Notes: generated by a model from the sequence alone, not told the origin. A DNA stretch of 40,034 bases from JBKPNZ01 sp046732895 (GCA_046732895.1 JBKPNZ010000022.1:1-40034); one strand, 5' to 3'. Counted from the stretch's first letter, positions 15,495 to 22,953 are shown. A program made the numbers and translations.

Positions 15495-17846
15495 GTGTTT
15501 CTGGCCTGGGTCGCGTTCCCCCTCGTCCTGTTCGCGATCGCGGTCGGTTGCGGTCTCCTCGTCAGGGCGGCCTTCAACGACCTGCCGGGGGCCATCACGC
15601 CCGTCGCCGGCCTCGCCGTGATCGTCGTGGTCGGGCAGGTGACGACGCTCGTCGATGCGACGGCCGAGCTCACGACGCCGCTCGTCGTCGTCCTCGCCGT
15701 CGCCGGCTACGGCCTGTCGATGGGATCGCTCGAGCGGCCGTCCGTATGGGCGGTCGCGTGCGCGGTGGCGGTGTTCGCCTTCTACGCGGCCCCGATCGTC
15801 CTCTCCGGCGAAGCGACGTTCGCCGGGTTCGTCAAGCTCGACGACACGGCGACGTGGATGGCGCTTACCGACCGGATCATGGAGCACGGTCGGAGCCTCT
15901 CGGGGCTGGAGCCATCCACATACGAGGCGACGCTGGCCTTCAACCTGGGGCACGGCTATCCGATCGGCGCCTTCCTGCCACTCGGCGTCGCCCGCGAGCT
16001 CGTCGGCCAGGACGTTGCCTGGGTGATCCAGCCTTACATGGCCTGTCTTGGCGCGATGCTCGGGCTCGCGCTCTGGGAGCTCCTGCGGGGGTTGGTCCCC
16101 TCGCCGGGGTTGCGCGCGCTCGCGGCGACCCTCGCGGCACAGCCGGCGCTCCTCTACGGCTACTACCTGTGGGGCGGCGTCAAGGAGATGACGGCGGCCG
16201 CGCTCATAGCCGGCGCGGCGGCGTGCGTGGGGTGGCTCGTATCCCGTCCCCGTGACGCGGGCCCCATCGTGACGCTGGCCCTGCTCAGCGGCGCATCGAT
16301 CGGCGTCCTGAGCGGCGGCGGTGTGGTCTGGCTGCTGCCGGCGCTGCTAGCCGCTGTCGCGGCTTCCATCTGGGCGGTCGGCCGAGTCGTCAGCGTTCGG
16401 CGAGCGCTCGGGTTCGCCGCGGCCGTTGTCCTCCTCAGCCTGCCCGTGATCGTCCCTGGTGGCCTGCTCCCGCCGACGTCCTCGCCGATCGACAGCGCAA
16501 CCGCGCTCGGCAACCTGATTTCTCCCCTGCCCCTGCGAGAGGTCGCTGGAATCTGGCCCGCCGGCGACTTTCGCCTCTCACCCGACGACGGCGCCACCAC
16601 CGGCGTCCTGATCGCCGTGTCGGTGATCGCCGCAGCGTGGGCCTTTGTCTGGGCTTGGCGGGACCGAGCCTGGGGCTTCATGATCTACGTCGCCGGAGCG
16701 CTCGTCTCGGCCTTGGTCATCTTCGAGCTCGGCTCGCCATGGGTGGCCGCGAAGGCGCTGGCTACGGCGTCGCCCGCCATTCCGTTCGCGGCGGCTGCTG
16801 CCGGCGCCCTTTTGGCCTCTCGTGGGCGTCGTGTTGAGGGGAGCGTCCTGATCGCAGTGATCGCCGGCGGGGTCCTCTGGTCCAACGCGCTCGCATACCG
16901 CGACGTGAACCTCGCGCCCCGTGGCCAACTCGGGGAGCTTCAGGCGATCGGCGAGCAGATCGCCGGCGAGGGCCCAACGCTGATGACTGAGTACAACCCC
17001 TATGGGGCCCGGCACTTCCTGCGAGATGCCGATCCCGAGGGCGCCTCCGAGCTTCGCCGGCGGGTCGTCCCGTTGGTGAACGGTGGTCAGCTCACCAAGG
17101 GCGAGTCGGCGGACACCGACCGCTTCCAGCTCCAGGCTCTGCTGGCCTACCGCACGCTGGTGCTGCGGCGCTCCCCGGCACAGAGCCGCCCTCCCTCGCC
17201 TTACCACCTCATCTACCGCGGCACCTACTACGAGGCTTGGCAGCGGCCCGCCCGCGCGCCGGCGGAGCTCATCGATCATCTGGGTCTCGGCAGCCCGCTC
17301 GATCCCACCGCGATTCCTCGCTGCCCTGAGGTCCGCCGGCTAGCGCAGGAGGCGGGCCACGGCGGGACGTTGGCGGTCGTCAAGCGGCCCGCGCCGCTCG
17401 CCTTGGGCCTGTCGCGAACGCGACACCCTCCGGGCTGGCCCACCGCTCGCAGCGATTCGCTGCCGTCGATCTCGGCCGGGACGATCTCCGCGAGCGTGAC
17501 GGTGCCCACGACGTCCGGGTACGAGGTCTGGCTGGGGGGATCAGTCCGACCCCAGGTGGATCTGCTCGTCGACGGCCGGCGGGTCGGATCCGTCCGCCAC
17601 GAGCTCAACAACGCCGGGCAGTACGTCCTCCTGGGCCAGGTGCCGCTCAGCGCCGGACCCCACCGGCTCGAGATCGCCGTGCACGGCGCCGACCTTCATC
17701 CCGGGAGCGGTGGGCGTCCGGCGCCGATCGGGCCGCTGATCCTGAGCTCCGACGACGCCGCGCAAACGCAGATTCGCCGGTTTCCCGCGAAGGATGCGCG
17801 CGAAGTCTGCGGGGAACCGTGGGACTGGGTCGAGGCGTTTCGCTGA
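15495..17846 (+). CDS. large polytopic membrane protein, unknown function
   Basis: Not confidently recognised. The 783 residues fall into two parts. Residues 1 to about 465 hold roughly a dozen hydrophobic segments with short loops, including LDDTATWMALTDRIMEHG near 115 and a YYLWGGVKEM segment. The layout resembles GT-C-type glycosyltransferases or other actinobacterial cell-envelope membrane proteins. Residues about 465-783 are soluble and probably extracytoplasmic, with YNPYGARHFLRDADPEGASE and a late beta-rich region (about 650-750) containing a SYEVWLGGS-like strand and VDLLVDGRRVGSVRHELNN, suggestive of a carbohydrate-binding fold. The GTG at 15495 is the first start. A sugar-transfer role is a guess; there is no glycan cluster nearby. 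Confidence 0.6.
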   Translation: MFLAWVAFPLVLFAIAVGCGLLVRAAFNDLPGAITPVAGLAVIVVVGQVTTLVDATAELTTPLVVVLAVAGYGLSMGSLERPSVWAVACAVAVFAFYAAPIVLSGEATFAGFVKLDDTATWMALTDRIMEHGRSLSGLEPSTYEATLAFNLGHGYPIGAFLPLGVARELVGQDVAWVIQPYMACLGAMLGLALWELLRGLVPSPGLRALAATLAAQPALLYGYYLWGGVKEMTAAALIAGAAACVGWLVSRPRDAGPIVTLALLSGASIGVLSGGGVVWLLPALLAAVAASIWAVGRVVSVRRALGFAAAVVLLSLPVIVPGGLLPPTSSPIDSATALGNLISPLPLREVAGIWPAGDFRLSPDDGATTGVLIAVSVIAAAWAFVWAWRDRAWGFMIYVAGALVSALVIFELGSPWVAAKALATASPAIPFAAAAAGALLASRGRRVEGSVLIAVIAGGVLWSNALAYRDVNLAPRGQLGELQAIGEQIAGEGPTLMTEYNPYGARHFLRDADPEGASELRRRVVPLVNGGQLTKGESADTDRFQLQALLAYRTLVLRRSPAQSRPPSPYHLIYRGTYYEAWQRPARAPAELIDHLGLGSPLDPTAIPRCPEVRRLAQEAGHGGTLAVVKRPAPLALGLSRTRHPPGWPTARSDSLPSISAGTISASVTVPTTSGYEVWLGGSVRPQVDLLVDGRRVGSVRHELNNAGQYVLLGQVPLSAGPHRLEIAVHGADLHPGSGGRPAPIGPLILSSDDAAQTQIRRFPAKDAREVCGEPWDWVEAFR

Positions 17847-17853
17847 ACTGGCT

Positions 17854-17885
17854 GCGCTTCCAGGCGGTGAGCTTGCCTGGAGCGC
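17854..17885 (+). terminator. strong hairpin between the membrane protein and scpA
   Basis: GCGCT (17854-17858) plus CCAGGC (17860-17865) pair with GCCTGG (17875-17880) plus AGCGC (17881-17885): eleven pairs with a single bulged T at 17859 and a 9-base loop. It lies 8 bases after the stop. There is no U-run, but it is the most likely 3' boundary of the upstream transcript. Confidence 0.55.
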
Positions 17886-17901
17886 CGTCGGCGGCGCGGT
17901 C

Positions 17902-17907
17902 TAATCT
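17902..17907 (+). promoter_or_regulatory. candidate leaderless -10 element of scpA
   Basis: TAATCT ends 6 bases before the scpA ATG at 17914. Confidence 0.45.
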
Positions 17908-17913
17908 CCGGGC

Positions 17914-18633
17914 ATGAGAGCCGCAGAGCTCGACCTGGATCTCGACGTCTTCGCCGGGCCTTTCGACCTCCTTCTGACCCTGGTCCTCCGCGAGGAGGTT
18001 CGCCTGGCCGAGGTCCAGCTCGGCGAGATCGTCGTCGCCTATATCGAGCACCTCGACGAGCAGGGGGAGCTCGACCTCGAGGCGGCAACCGAGTTTCTGG
18101 TCCTGATCGCCTCGCTGCTCGAGCTGAAGTCGCGGCTCCTGCTTCCCCCGCCGGTCGAGGACGAGCCCATGCTCGGTCCCGAGGAGGCCGCCGACGAGCT
18201 GCTCGCGCGCATGCTCGAGTACCGGCGCTACCGCGATGCCGCGGCCCATCTGCACGAGCTCTTCGCCGACGGCCGCCGCTACCTCTACCGGGCGGCGCCG
18301 CTGCCGCCGGCTCTGCGCCGCGTCTCGCTCGACGCTGCGCAGCCGTCCTACGAGCCGGACGAGCTCGGCAGCGCCCTCGGCGACCTCCTGCGGATCCCGC
18401 CCTCCCCTGACACGAGCCATATTCGCCCCACGGTCTCGCTCGACAAACGGCTGCGGCTCCTGCGCGAGCTGCTTGCGAGGCGCCGCACCTTCGACTTCGA
18501 CGAGGTGTTCGCGGACGAGGACCGCCTGACCCAGGCCGTCACCCTCTTCGCACTGCTCGAGATGCACAAGCGCGGCGAAGCGACCTGGACGCAGAAACAG
18601 ACCTTCGGCCCGATCACGGTGGAGACGCGATGA
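17914..18633 (+). CDS. scpA: segregation and condensation protein A (kleisin)
   Basis: Kleisin subunit that bridges the SMC dimer in chromosome condensation. The 239 residues show the N-terminal FAGPFDLLLTLVLREEVRL helix pair (about 13-32), which binds the SMC neck, the ATEFLVLIASLLELKSRLLLP segment (about 58-78), and the C-terminal winged-helix region with FDFDEVFADEDRLTQAVTLFALLEMHKRGE, which binds the SMC head. It starts 6 bases after a -10 hexamer, and its stop overlaps scpB as ATGA. No smc gene is in the window. Confidence 0.95.
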   Translation: MRAAELDLDLDVFAGPFDLLLTLVLREEVRLAEVQLGEIVVAYIEHLDEQGELDLEAATEFLVLIASLLELKSRLLLPPPVEDEPMLGPEEAADELLARMLEYRRYRDAAAHLHELFADGRRYLYRAAPLPPALRRVSLDAAQPSYEPDELGSALGDLLRIPPSPDTSHIRPTVSLDKRLRLLRELLARRRTFDFDEVFADEDRLTQAVTLFALLEMHKRGEATWTQKQTFGPITVETR

Positions 18634-19199
18634 CACCACTCGAGCGCACGATCGAGGCGTTGCTCTTCCTCTCGCCGGAGCCGGTCTCCACCGCGGAGCT
18701 GGCCGAGGCGTGCGACGTCACCGAGGCTGAGGTCGACCGCGCGCTCGATGCTCTCGAGGCCGCGCTCGCGGAGGGCGAGCGCGGCGTTGTGCTCCGCCGC
18801 GTCGGCGGCGGCCACACGCTGGCGGCGGATCCGATCGCAGAGCAGGCCGCGCGCCGCCTGCTCGCGAAGCCCCGCACACCGCCTCTCACCCAGGCCCAGG
18901 CAGAGACGCTCGCGATCGTCGCCTACCTCCAGCCGGTCTCGCGTCCCGAGATCGCCCGGATTCGCGGCGTCGCGTCCGAGTCGGCCGTTCAGACGCTCGG
19001 CGAGCGGGGCCTGATCGAAGAGGCCGGGCGCTCACGCTTCGGCGCAGTCGTCTACAGGACCACGCCCCTGTTCGAGCGCCTCTTCGGCCTTTCGGGCCTC
19101 GACCAGCTGCCCGACCCCTCGCGGTTCGACCCCACGCCCGAGGACGAGCGCGAGCTTCGCGAGCGGTTGCTGAAGGCCGGCGAGCAGCGCGCGCAGTAG
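18630..19199 (+). CDS. scpB: segregation and condensation protein B
   Basis: Winged-helix partner of ScpA in the SMC-ScpAB complex. The 189 residues have the start LERTIEALLFLSPEPVSTAELAE, the central KPRTPPLTQAQAETLAIVAYLQPVSRPEI and the GVASESAVQTLGERGLIEEAGR helix-turn-helix typical of the family. The ATG lies within the scpA stop region (ATGA), so the two are translationally coupled, in line with a fixed stoichiometry. Confidence 0.95.
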   Translation: MTPLERTIEALLFLSPEPVSTAELAEACDVTEAEVDRALDALEAALAEGERGVVLRRVGGGHTLAADPIAEQAARRLLAKPRTPPLTQAQAETLAIVAYLQPVSRPEIARIRGVASESAVQTLGERGLIEEAGRSRFGAVVYRTTPLFERLFGLSGLDQLPDPSRFDPTPEDERELRERLLKAGEQRAQ

Positions 19200-19208
19200 C
19201 GTCCCGGC

Positions 19209-19907
19209 GTGCGCCTGGTCAAATACCTCGCTCACTCGGGCGTCGCCTCTCGCCGCGCCTCGGAGGAACTGATCGCCGCCGGCCGGGTTTCGGTCGGCGG
19301 CAGGGTCGTGACCGATCCTGCTCGGGACGTCACGGCGAAGAGCGGCGTGGAGGTCGACGGCAAGCCCGTGGCCGAGGAGGAGCGCGAGGTCTGGGCGGTC
19401 AACAAGCCGGCGGGCGTCGTCTCGACCGCGCGCGAGCCTGGGCGCCGGCGCGCGATCGTCGAGCTGGTTCCGTCGCGCCGGCGCCTCTATCCGGTGGGGC
19501 GCCTTGACGCCGAGTCGACCGGGCTCATCCTGCTGACGAACGATGGCGAGCTCGCCAACCGCCTGACGCACCCGCGCTATGGCGTGGCGCGTACCTACCG
19601 GGCGCGCCTCCGTCAGCGGCCGAGCGAGGCACAGCTGCGGCGGCTGCGGCGCGGCGTCAAGCTCGACGACGAGTTGACTGCGCCGGCGCGCGTGCGCCAG
19701 GCATCGCCGCGAGTGGTCGAAATCACCATCCGCGAGGGACGCAACCGCCAGGTTCGCCGGATGCTCGAGGCCGTTGGCAACGAGGTGCTGGAGCTCAAGC
19801 GTGTGCGGGTCGGCTCGCTGCGCCTTGGCCGCCTCCCCGAGGGGCATGCCCGGGAGCTCACCCACTCGGAGGTCGAGCGGCTCTGGAAGGATGCGCGCGA
19901 TGACTGA
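19209..19907 (+). CDS. rluB: RluB/RsuA-family pseudouridine synthase
   Basis: Converts a uridine in rRNA to pseudouridine; the scpB-rluB neighbourhood is widespread and favours the 23S rRNA RluB type. The 232 residues have an S4 RNA-binding domain (1-50, LVKYLAHSGVASRRASEELIA) and the catalytic domain with GRLDAESTGLILLTNDGELAN, where Asp100 is the nucleophile. The GREGRNRQVRRMLE-like motif (IREGRNRQVRRML) is also present. The GTG at 19209 follows scpB by 9 bases and its stop overlaps aroH by 8 bases. The precise target uridine is inferred. Confidence 0.92.
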   Translation: MRLVKYLAHSGVASRRASEELIAAGRVSVGGRVVTDPARDVTAKSGVEVDGKPVAEEEREVWAVNKPAGVVSTAREPGRRRAIVELVPSRRRLYPVGRLDAESTGLILLTNDGELANRLTHPRYGVARTYRARLRQRPSEAQLRRLRRGVKLDDELTAPARVRQASPRVVEITIREGRNRQVRRMLEAVGNEVLELKRVRVGSLRLGRLPEGHARELTHSEVERLWKDARDD

Positions 19908-20271
19908 TCGACTTTGGGCGGTGCGCGGGGCCGTTAAGGCCCACTCGAACGACGTCGACTCGATCATCGACGCCACGGAAGAGCTGATGCGAGAGATCAT
20001 GAGCCGCAACTCGCTCGAGGCGGAGCAGATCGTGAGCTGCCTGTTCACGGCGACCGACGACCTGAACGCCGAGTTTCCCGCCGTTGCCGCGCGGCGCCTC
20101 GGCTTTTCAGAGGTGCCGCTCCTGTGCACACGTGAGCTCGACGTCCCGGGGGCGATGCGAGGCGTGATCCGCGTGATGGTCCACTACTACGCGTCGGCCG
20201 ACCACAAGCCCACCCACACCTATCTGGGCGAGGCCCAGGAGCTCCGCGCGGACCTACGCTCGGCTCAATAG
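19900..20271 (+). CDS. aroH: chorismate mutase, AroH class
   Basis: Monofunctional chorismate mutase of the trimeric AroH class, converting chorismate to prephenate for Phe and Tyr synthesis. The 123 residues align well with Bacillus AroH. WAVRGA carries the active-site Arg near position 9, CTRELDVPGAMRGVIRVMVHY carries Cys76, Glu79 and Arg91, and Tyr108 lies in HTYLGEA; these correspond to Cys75, Glu78, Arg90 and Tyr108 of the Bacillus enzyme. The frame is open upstream into rluB, but the ATG at 19900 gives the family length and overlaps the rluB stop by 8 bases. It ends the scpA-scpB-rluB-aroH run and opens the aromatic block. Confidence 0.94.
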   Translation: MTDRLWAVRGAVKAHSNDVDSIIDATEELMREIMSRNSLEAEQIVSCLFTATDDLNAEFPAVAARRLGFSEVPLLCTRELDVPGAMRGVIRVMVHYYASADHKPTHTYLGEAQELRADLRSAQ

Positions 20272-20312
20272 GCAATGCCCGCCGCCTCCTCAGCTCTCGC
20301 CTTGAATATCTG

Positions 20313-20338
20313 GCCCTCGGCTACGCCTCGGGCTTTTT
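20313..20338 (+). terminator. Rho-independent terminator after aroH
   Basis: GCCC (20313-20316) pairs with GGGC (20330-20333) and GGC (20319-20321) with GCC (20325-20327), separated by a 2x2 TC/TC internal loop; five T follow at once (20334-20338). It is the only hairpin plus T-run that I find in the window and marks the end of the scpA operon. Confidence 0.55.
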
Positions 20339-20373
20339 GATCTGCTTCCGCGTCCGGGGGCGGCGGGGTTCGC

Positions 20374-20379
20374 GACAAT
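20374..20379 (+). promoter_or_regulatory. candidate leaderless -10 element of the HisC-like gene
   Basis: GACAAT ends 7 bases before the ATG at 20387. Confidence 0.35.
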
Positions 20380-20386
20380 ACGCCGC

Positions 20387-21478
20387 ATGACGGTTACGTT
20401 CGCGGAGAAGCTGGCCCGGATTCCGGGCTACACCGCCGGGGTGCCGCAGGGCAAGGCGCCCGAGGCGATCGCCGACTCGGGCATCGCTCAGCTGGCGTCG
20501 AACGAGTCGCCCTTCCCGCCGCACCCGGCGGTGGTCGAGGCCATCGCGCGCGCAGCAGCGGCATCGCACCGCTATCCGGACCCCGATGCGACGCTCCTGC
20601 GCCGTCGCATCGCCGAGCGCTTCGAGGCCGAGCCCGGCGGGATCGCCGTCGCTAACGGTTCCTGCGAGATCCTCCTCGCGGCGGCGGCTGCGCTGTGCGA
20701 GCCGGGCTCCGAGATCGTCTACGCCTGGCCCTCCTTCTCGATCTACCCGTACATCGCTCCTCTGTCGGGAGCCCGGGAGATCCGCGTGCCGCTCGCCCAC
20801 GGCGACGTTCACGACCTCGACGCGATGGCCGCGGAGGTGACGGCGGCGACGCAGCTCGTCGTCGTCTGCAATCCGAACAACCCGACTTCGACTCACGTCC
20901 GCGCCGCCGAGATCGGCGCCTTTCTCGAGCGGATTCCCGACCACGTCACCGTGATCGTGGACGAGGCGTACATCGAGTTCCAGGTGAACGACGACCCGGA
21001 CGCGACCGTCGACCTGCGCCGCGACTTCCCGCACCTCGTTCTGCTTCGCACCTTCAGCAAGTGCTACGGGCTGGCAGGCCTCCGCGTGGGTTACGCCCTG
21101 GGCTCTGCTGCCTTCCGCAAGGCCGTGGACGCGGTGCGCCAGCCATTCAGCGTCAACGCCGTCGCGCAGGCGGCCGGCGCCGAGGCCATTCGCCACCAGG
21201 ACGACGTGGCGGAGCGCGTCGAGCAGACGATCGTCGAGCGCGTGAGGGTCGAGGAGGGCGTGCGGGAGCTCGGCTTCTCCACGCCCGACTCGCAGGCGAA
21301 CTTCTCGTGGGTCGACCTCGGCGATCGCGACGAGGCCGATGTCGTCGCGAAGCTCTCCGAGGAGGGCATCGTGGTGCGGCCGGGCGAGCCGCTGGGCGAT
21401 CCGGGCCACATCCGCGTCACCTATGGAACCCGTGGCGAGAACGATCGATTTCTCGGAGCATTGGCGACGGTCCGGTAA
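20387..21478 (+). CDS. HisC-like PLP aminotransferase, probably aromatic amino acid
   Basis: Class I/II PLP-dependent aminotransferase of 363 residues, of the histidinol-phosphate aminotransferase (HisC) family. Motifs: LASNESPFPPHP (37-48), NGSCEIL (90-96), the PLP-binding CNPNNPTSTH (161-170), VDEAYIEF (191-198), and RTFSKCYGLAGLRVGY with Lys225 as Schiff-base lysine. HisC paralogues often act as Phe/Tyr aminotransferases. With chorismate mutase upstream and aroG-tyrA-aroA downstream, and no other his gene here, transamination of phenylpyruvate or 4-hydroxyphenylpyruvate is the likeliest job. A true HisC role cannot be ruled out from sequence. It starts 7 bases after a GACAAT hexamer. Confidence 0.85.
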   Translation: MTVTFAEKLARIPGYTAGVPQGKAPEAIADSGIAQLASNESPFPPHPAVVEAIARAAAASHRYPDPDATLLRRRIAERFEAEPGGIAVANGSCEILLAAAAALCEPGSEIVYAWPSFSIYPYIAPLSGAREIRVPLAHGDVHDLDAMAAEVTAATQLVVVCNPNNPTSTHVRAAEIGAFLERIPDHVTVIVDEAYIEFQVNDDPDATVDLRRDFPHLVLLRTFSKCYGLAGLRVGYALGSAAFRKAVDAVRQPFSVNAVAQAAGAEAIRHQDDVAERVEQTIVERVRVEEGVRELGFSTPDSQANFSWVDLGDRDEADVVAKLSEEGIVVRPGEPLGDPGHIRVTYGTRGENDRFLGALATVR

Positions 21479-21501
21479 ACGCGGCGTGCGTAGGGGTTCG
21501 C

Positions 21502-21591
21502 ATGCGGAACCATCAGGGCTTCGTGGAGGTGACGAACACGCAGAAGGCCTCCACGACCTACGACGAGTACGTGGTCGCGGAGCGGCACTGA
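21502..21591 (+). CDS. possible small protein, 29 residues, unknown
   Basis: A 30-codon frame starting MRNHQGFVEVTNTQ and ending YVVAERH. An AGGGG ribosome-binding site lies 5 bases before the ATG. Almost every third codon position is G or C, with common codons throughout, as expected for a translated gene rather than spacer. It has no membrane segment and no known motif; it is acidic to neutral and contains two Tyr and one Phe. It lies between the HisC-like gene and the promoter of the aroG leader, so it would be read with the aminotransferase. It may be a real micro-protein, or the frame may be a remnant of a longer one (it continues an open frame inside the upstream gene). Confidence 0.4.
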   Translation: MRNHQGFVEVTNTQKASTTYDEYVVAERH

Positions 21592-21603
21592 AGCGCGGGG
21601 CCG

Positions 21604-21632
21604 TTGCCAAAAACGCCCTCTCGTGGTACAAA
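21604..21632 (+). promoter_or_regulatory. promoter of the aroG leader
   Basis: TTGCCA (21604-21609) and TACAAA (21627-21632) are separated by exactly 17 bases. Transcription is predicted around 21640, about 3 bases before the ATG of the leader peptide, so the leader would be translated without a Shine-Dalgarno. Confidence 0.6.
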
Positions 21633-21642
21633 CTGCGCTCTC

Positions 21643-21732
21643 ATGCAGCGCATTCGCACGTCAGCTTCGATCGACGGCGCCCCCGGCGCCTCGCTGCGTG
21701 CGCGCTATTTCTGGTACTGGCGATTTAGCTAG
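21643..21732 (+). CDS. aromatic leader peptide of aroG (attenuation control)
   Basis: A 29-residue frame, MQRIRTSAS...LRARYFWYWRFS, with six aromatic residues among seven consecutive codons (TAT TTC TGG TAC TGG CGA TTT) near its end. Such density of Tyr, Phe and Trp just upstream of DAHP synthase, the first enzyme of the aromatic pathway, is the signature of a leader peptide whose ribosome stalls when charged tRNAs run short. The frame contains a GGCGCC-CCC-GGCGCC hairpin (21676-21690) before the control codons. The TAG stop (21730-21732) overlaps the left arm of the downstream stem. It begins about 3 bases from the predicted transcription start and has no Shine-Dalgarno, consistent with leaderless translation. 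It is too short for ordinary gene calling. Confidence 0.8.
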   Translation: MQRIRTSASIDGAPGASLRARYFWYWRFS

Positions 21733-21785
21733 GCGTCCGGCCCGGCCGCAAGGCCGTACCTAGCGGGAGATGAAGCCGGACGCCT
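21731..21785 (+). promoter_or_regulatory. attenuator RNA structure upstream of aroG
   Basis: AGGCGTCCGGC (21731-21741) and GCCGGACGCCT (21775-21785) form a perfect 11-bp stem. Inside, CGGCC (21743-21747) and GGCCG (21752-21756) close a GCAA tetraloop. The left arm begins within the leader stop codon, so a ribosome finishing the peptide would cover it, whereas one stalled at the first aromatic codons would leave it free. The bases after the stem are C-rich and contain only a TTT, so the switch may act through Rho or translation rather than a classical U-tract terminator. Confidence 0.7.
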
Positions 21786-21832
21786 GATCTGCGCCCGTTT
21801 GCCTACAGCCTGAACGAGAGGAACCAGAAAAC

Positions 21833-21871
21833 ATGAGGATCGTGACGCAACACCCGGTGAACCCGCGATGA
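21833..21871 (+). CDS. 12-codon upstream frame coupled to aroG
   Basis: ATG at 21833 opens the frame MRIVTQHPVNPR, whose TGA (21869-21871) overlaps the aroG ATG (21868-21870) as ATGA. GAGAGG about 11 bases upstream is the best Shine-Dalgarno in the region, much better than anything directly before aroG. Ribosomes would load here and re-initiate at aroG by coupling. It is either a real coupling peptide or an accidental frame using the aroG ribosome-loading site. Confidence 0.45.
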   Translation: MRIVTQHPVNPR

Positions 21872-22953
21872 TCGTGGGCATGGAGGGCCAGCGCGTGAGG
21901 GACCCCGTTCGTGATCGCCGGATCGAGAGGGTCGTCGAGCTCGTGGCTCCGGCAACCCTGCTCGAGGAGCTGCCGCTCAGCCCCGATCGCACGGCGGCTG
22001 TGGTCCGCGGACGCGAGCAGGTCGCCGCAGTGCTCGACCGCGTCGACGATCGACTGTTGGTCGTGGCCGGCCCCTGCAGCGTCCACGATCCAGGTGCCGC
22101 GCTTGATTACGCCCGGCGCCTGGCGGCCGTGGCCGCCGATCTCGCCGAGCACCTCGTGATCGCGATGCGCGTCTACTTCGAGAAGCCGCGGACGACCGTG
22201 GGCTGGAAGGGACTCATCAACGACCCTCACCTCGACGGCTCCGGCGACGTCAACACCGGCCTGCGGACCGCGCGCGAGCTTCTGCTCGACGTCCTCGACC
22301 TCGGTCTCGCCGCTGGCTGCGAGTTCCTCGATCCGATCACGCCGCAGTACATCGCCGACACGGTCGCCTGGGGGGCGATCGGCGCTCGGACGAGCGAGAG
22401 CCAGACGCATCGTCAGCTCGGGTCCGGCCTCTCGATGCCGGTCGGATTCAAGAATCGAACCGACGGCAACGTGCAGGTCGCGGTCGATGCCGTTCGCGCA
22501 GCCGCCGCCTCGCACGCGTTCGCCGGTATCGACGACGCAGGAGCGCCGGCGATCCTCTACACGGCCGGGAACCCCGATGGTCACGTGATCCTGCGCGGGG
22601 GCGACGAGGGACCGAACTACGGCACGGCCGAGGTCTCGGCGGCCGTCGATCTGCTGCGTGCGGCTGGGCTGCCGGAGCGGCTGGTGATAGATGCGTCGCA
22701 CGGCAACAGCGGCAAGGACCCGGACCGCCAGGTGACCGCGGCCGGGGCGATCGCCGAGCACATCGGTGCCGGAAATCGGGCCATCGTCGGGATCATGCTC
22801 GAGTCGTTCATCGTCGGCGGCCGCCAGGACCTCGAGTCCGGCAGGCCGCTCGTATACGGCCAGTCGATCACCGACGCGTGTCTCGACTGGGAGCGAACGG
22901 CAGTGATCCTCGACAGGCTCGCCGGGGCCGTGGAGGCTCGCCGGAGCGGATGA
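21868..22953 (+). CDS. aroG: DAHP synthase, class I (AroF/G/H type)
   Basis: Condenses phosphoenolpyruvate and erythrose 4-phosphate to DAHP, the committed step of aromatic biosynthesis. The 361 residues match the E. coli AroG type: LLVVAGPCSVHDP (64-75, with the metal-binding Cys70), MRVYFEKPRTTVGWKGLINDPH (about 100-121), the GARTSESQTHRQLGSGL segment, GFKNRTDGN and the DASHGNSGKDP motif. No chorismate mutase domain is fused. Preceded by a leader peptide and stem-loop that probably adjust expression to Tyr/Phe/Trp supply; the tyrA start overlaps its stop as ATGA. A second ATG at 21880 is possible, but the first is coupled to the short upstream frame. Confidence 0.95.
   Translation: MIVGMEGQRVRDPVRDRRIERVVELVAPATLLEELPLSPDRTAAVVRGREQVAAVLDRVDDRLLVVAGPCSVHDPGAALDYARRLAAVAADLAEHLVIAMRVYFEKPRTTVGWKGLINDPHLDGSGDVNTGLRTARELLLDVLDLGLAAGCEFLDPITPQYIADTVAWGAIGARTSESQTHRQLGSGLSMPVGFKNRTDGNVQVAVDAVRAAAASHAFAGIDDAGAPAILYTAGNPDGHVILRGGDEGPNYGTAEVSAAVDLLRAAGLPERLVIDASHGNSGKDPDRQVTAAGAIAEHIGAGNRAIVGIMLESFIVGGRQDLESGRPLVYGQSITDACLDWERTAVILDRLAGAVEARRSG

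Noticed and set aside
21731..21800. Simple intrinsic terminator in the aroG leader
   Set aside because: The stem is perfect, but what follows is C-rich with at most three T in a row, so I list it as an attenuator structure of unknown mode.
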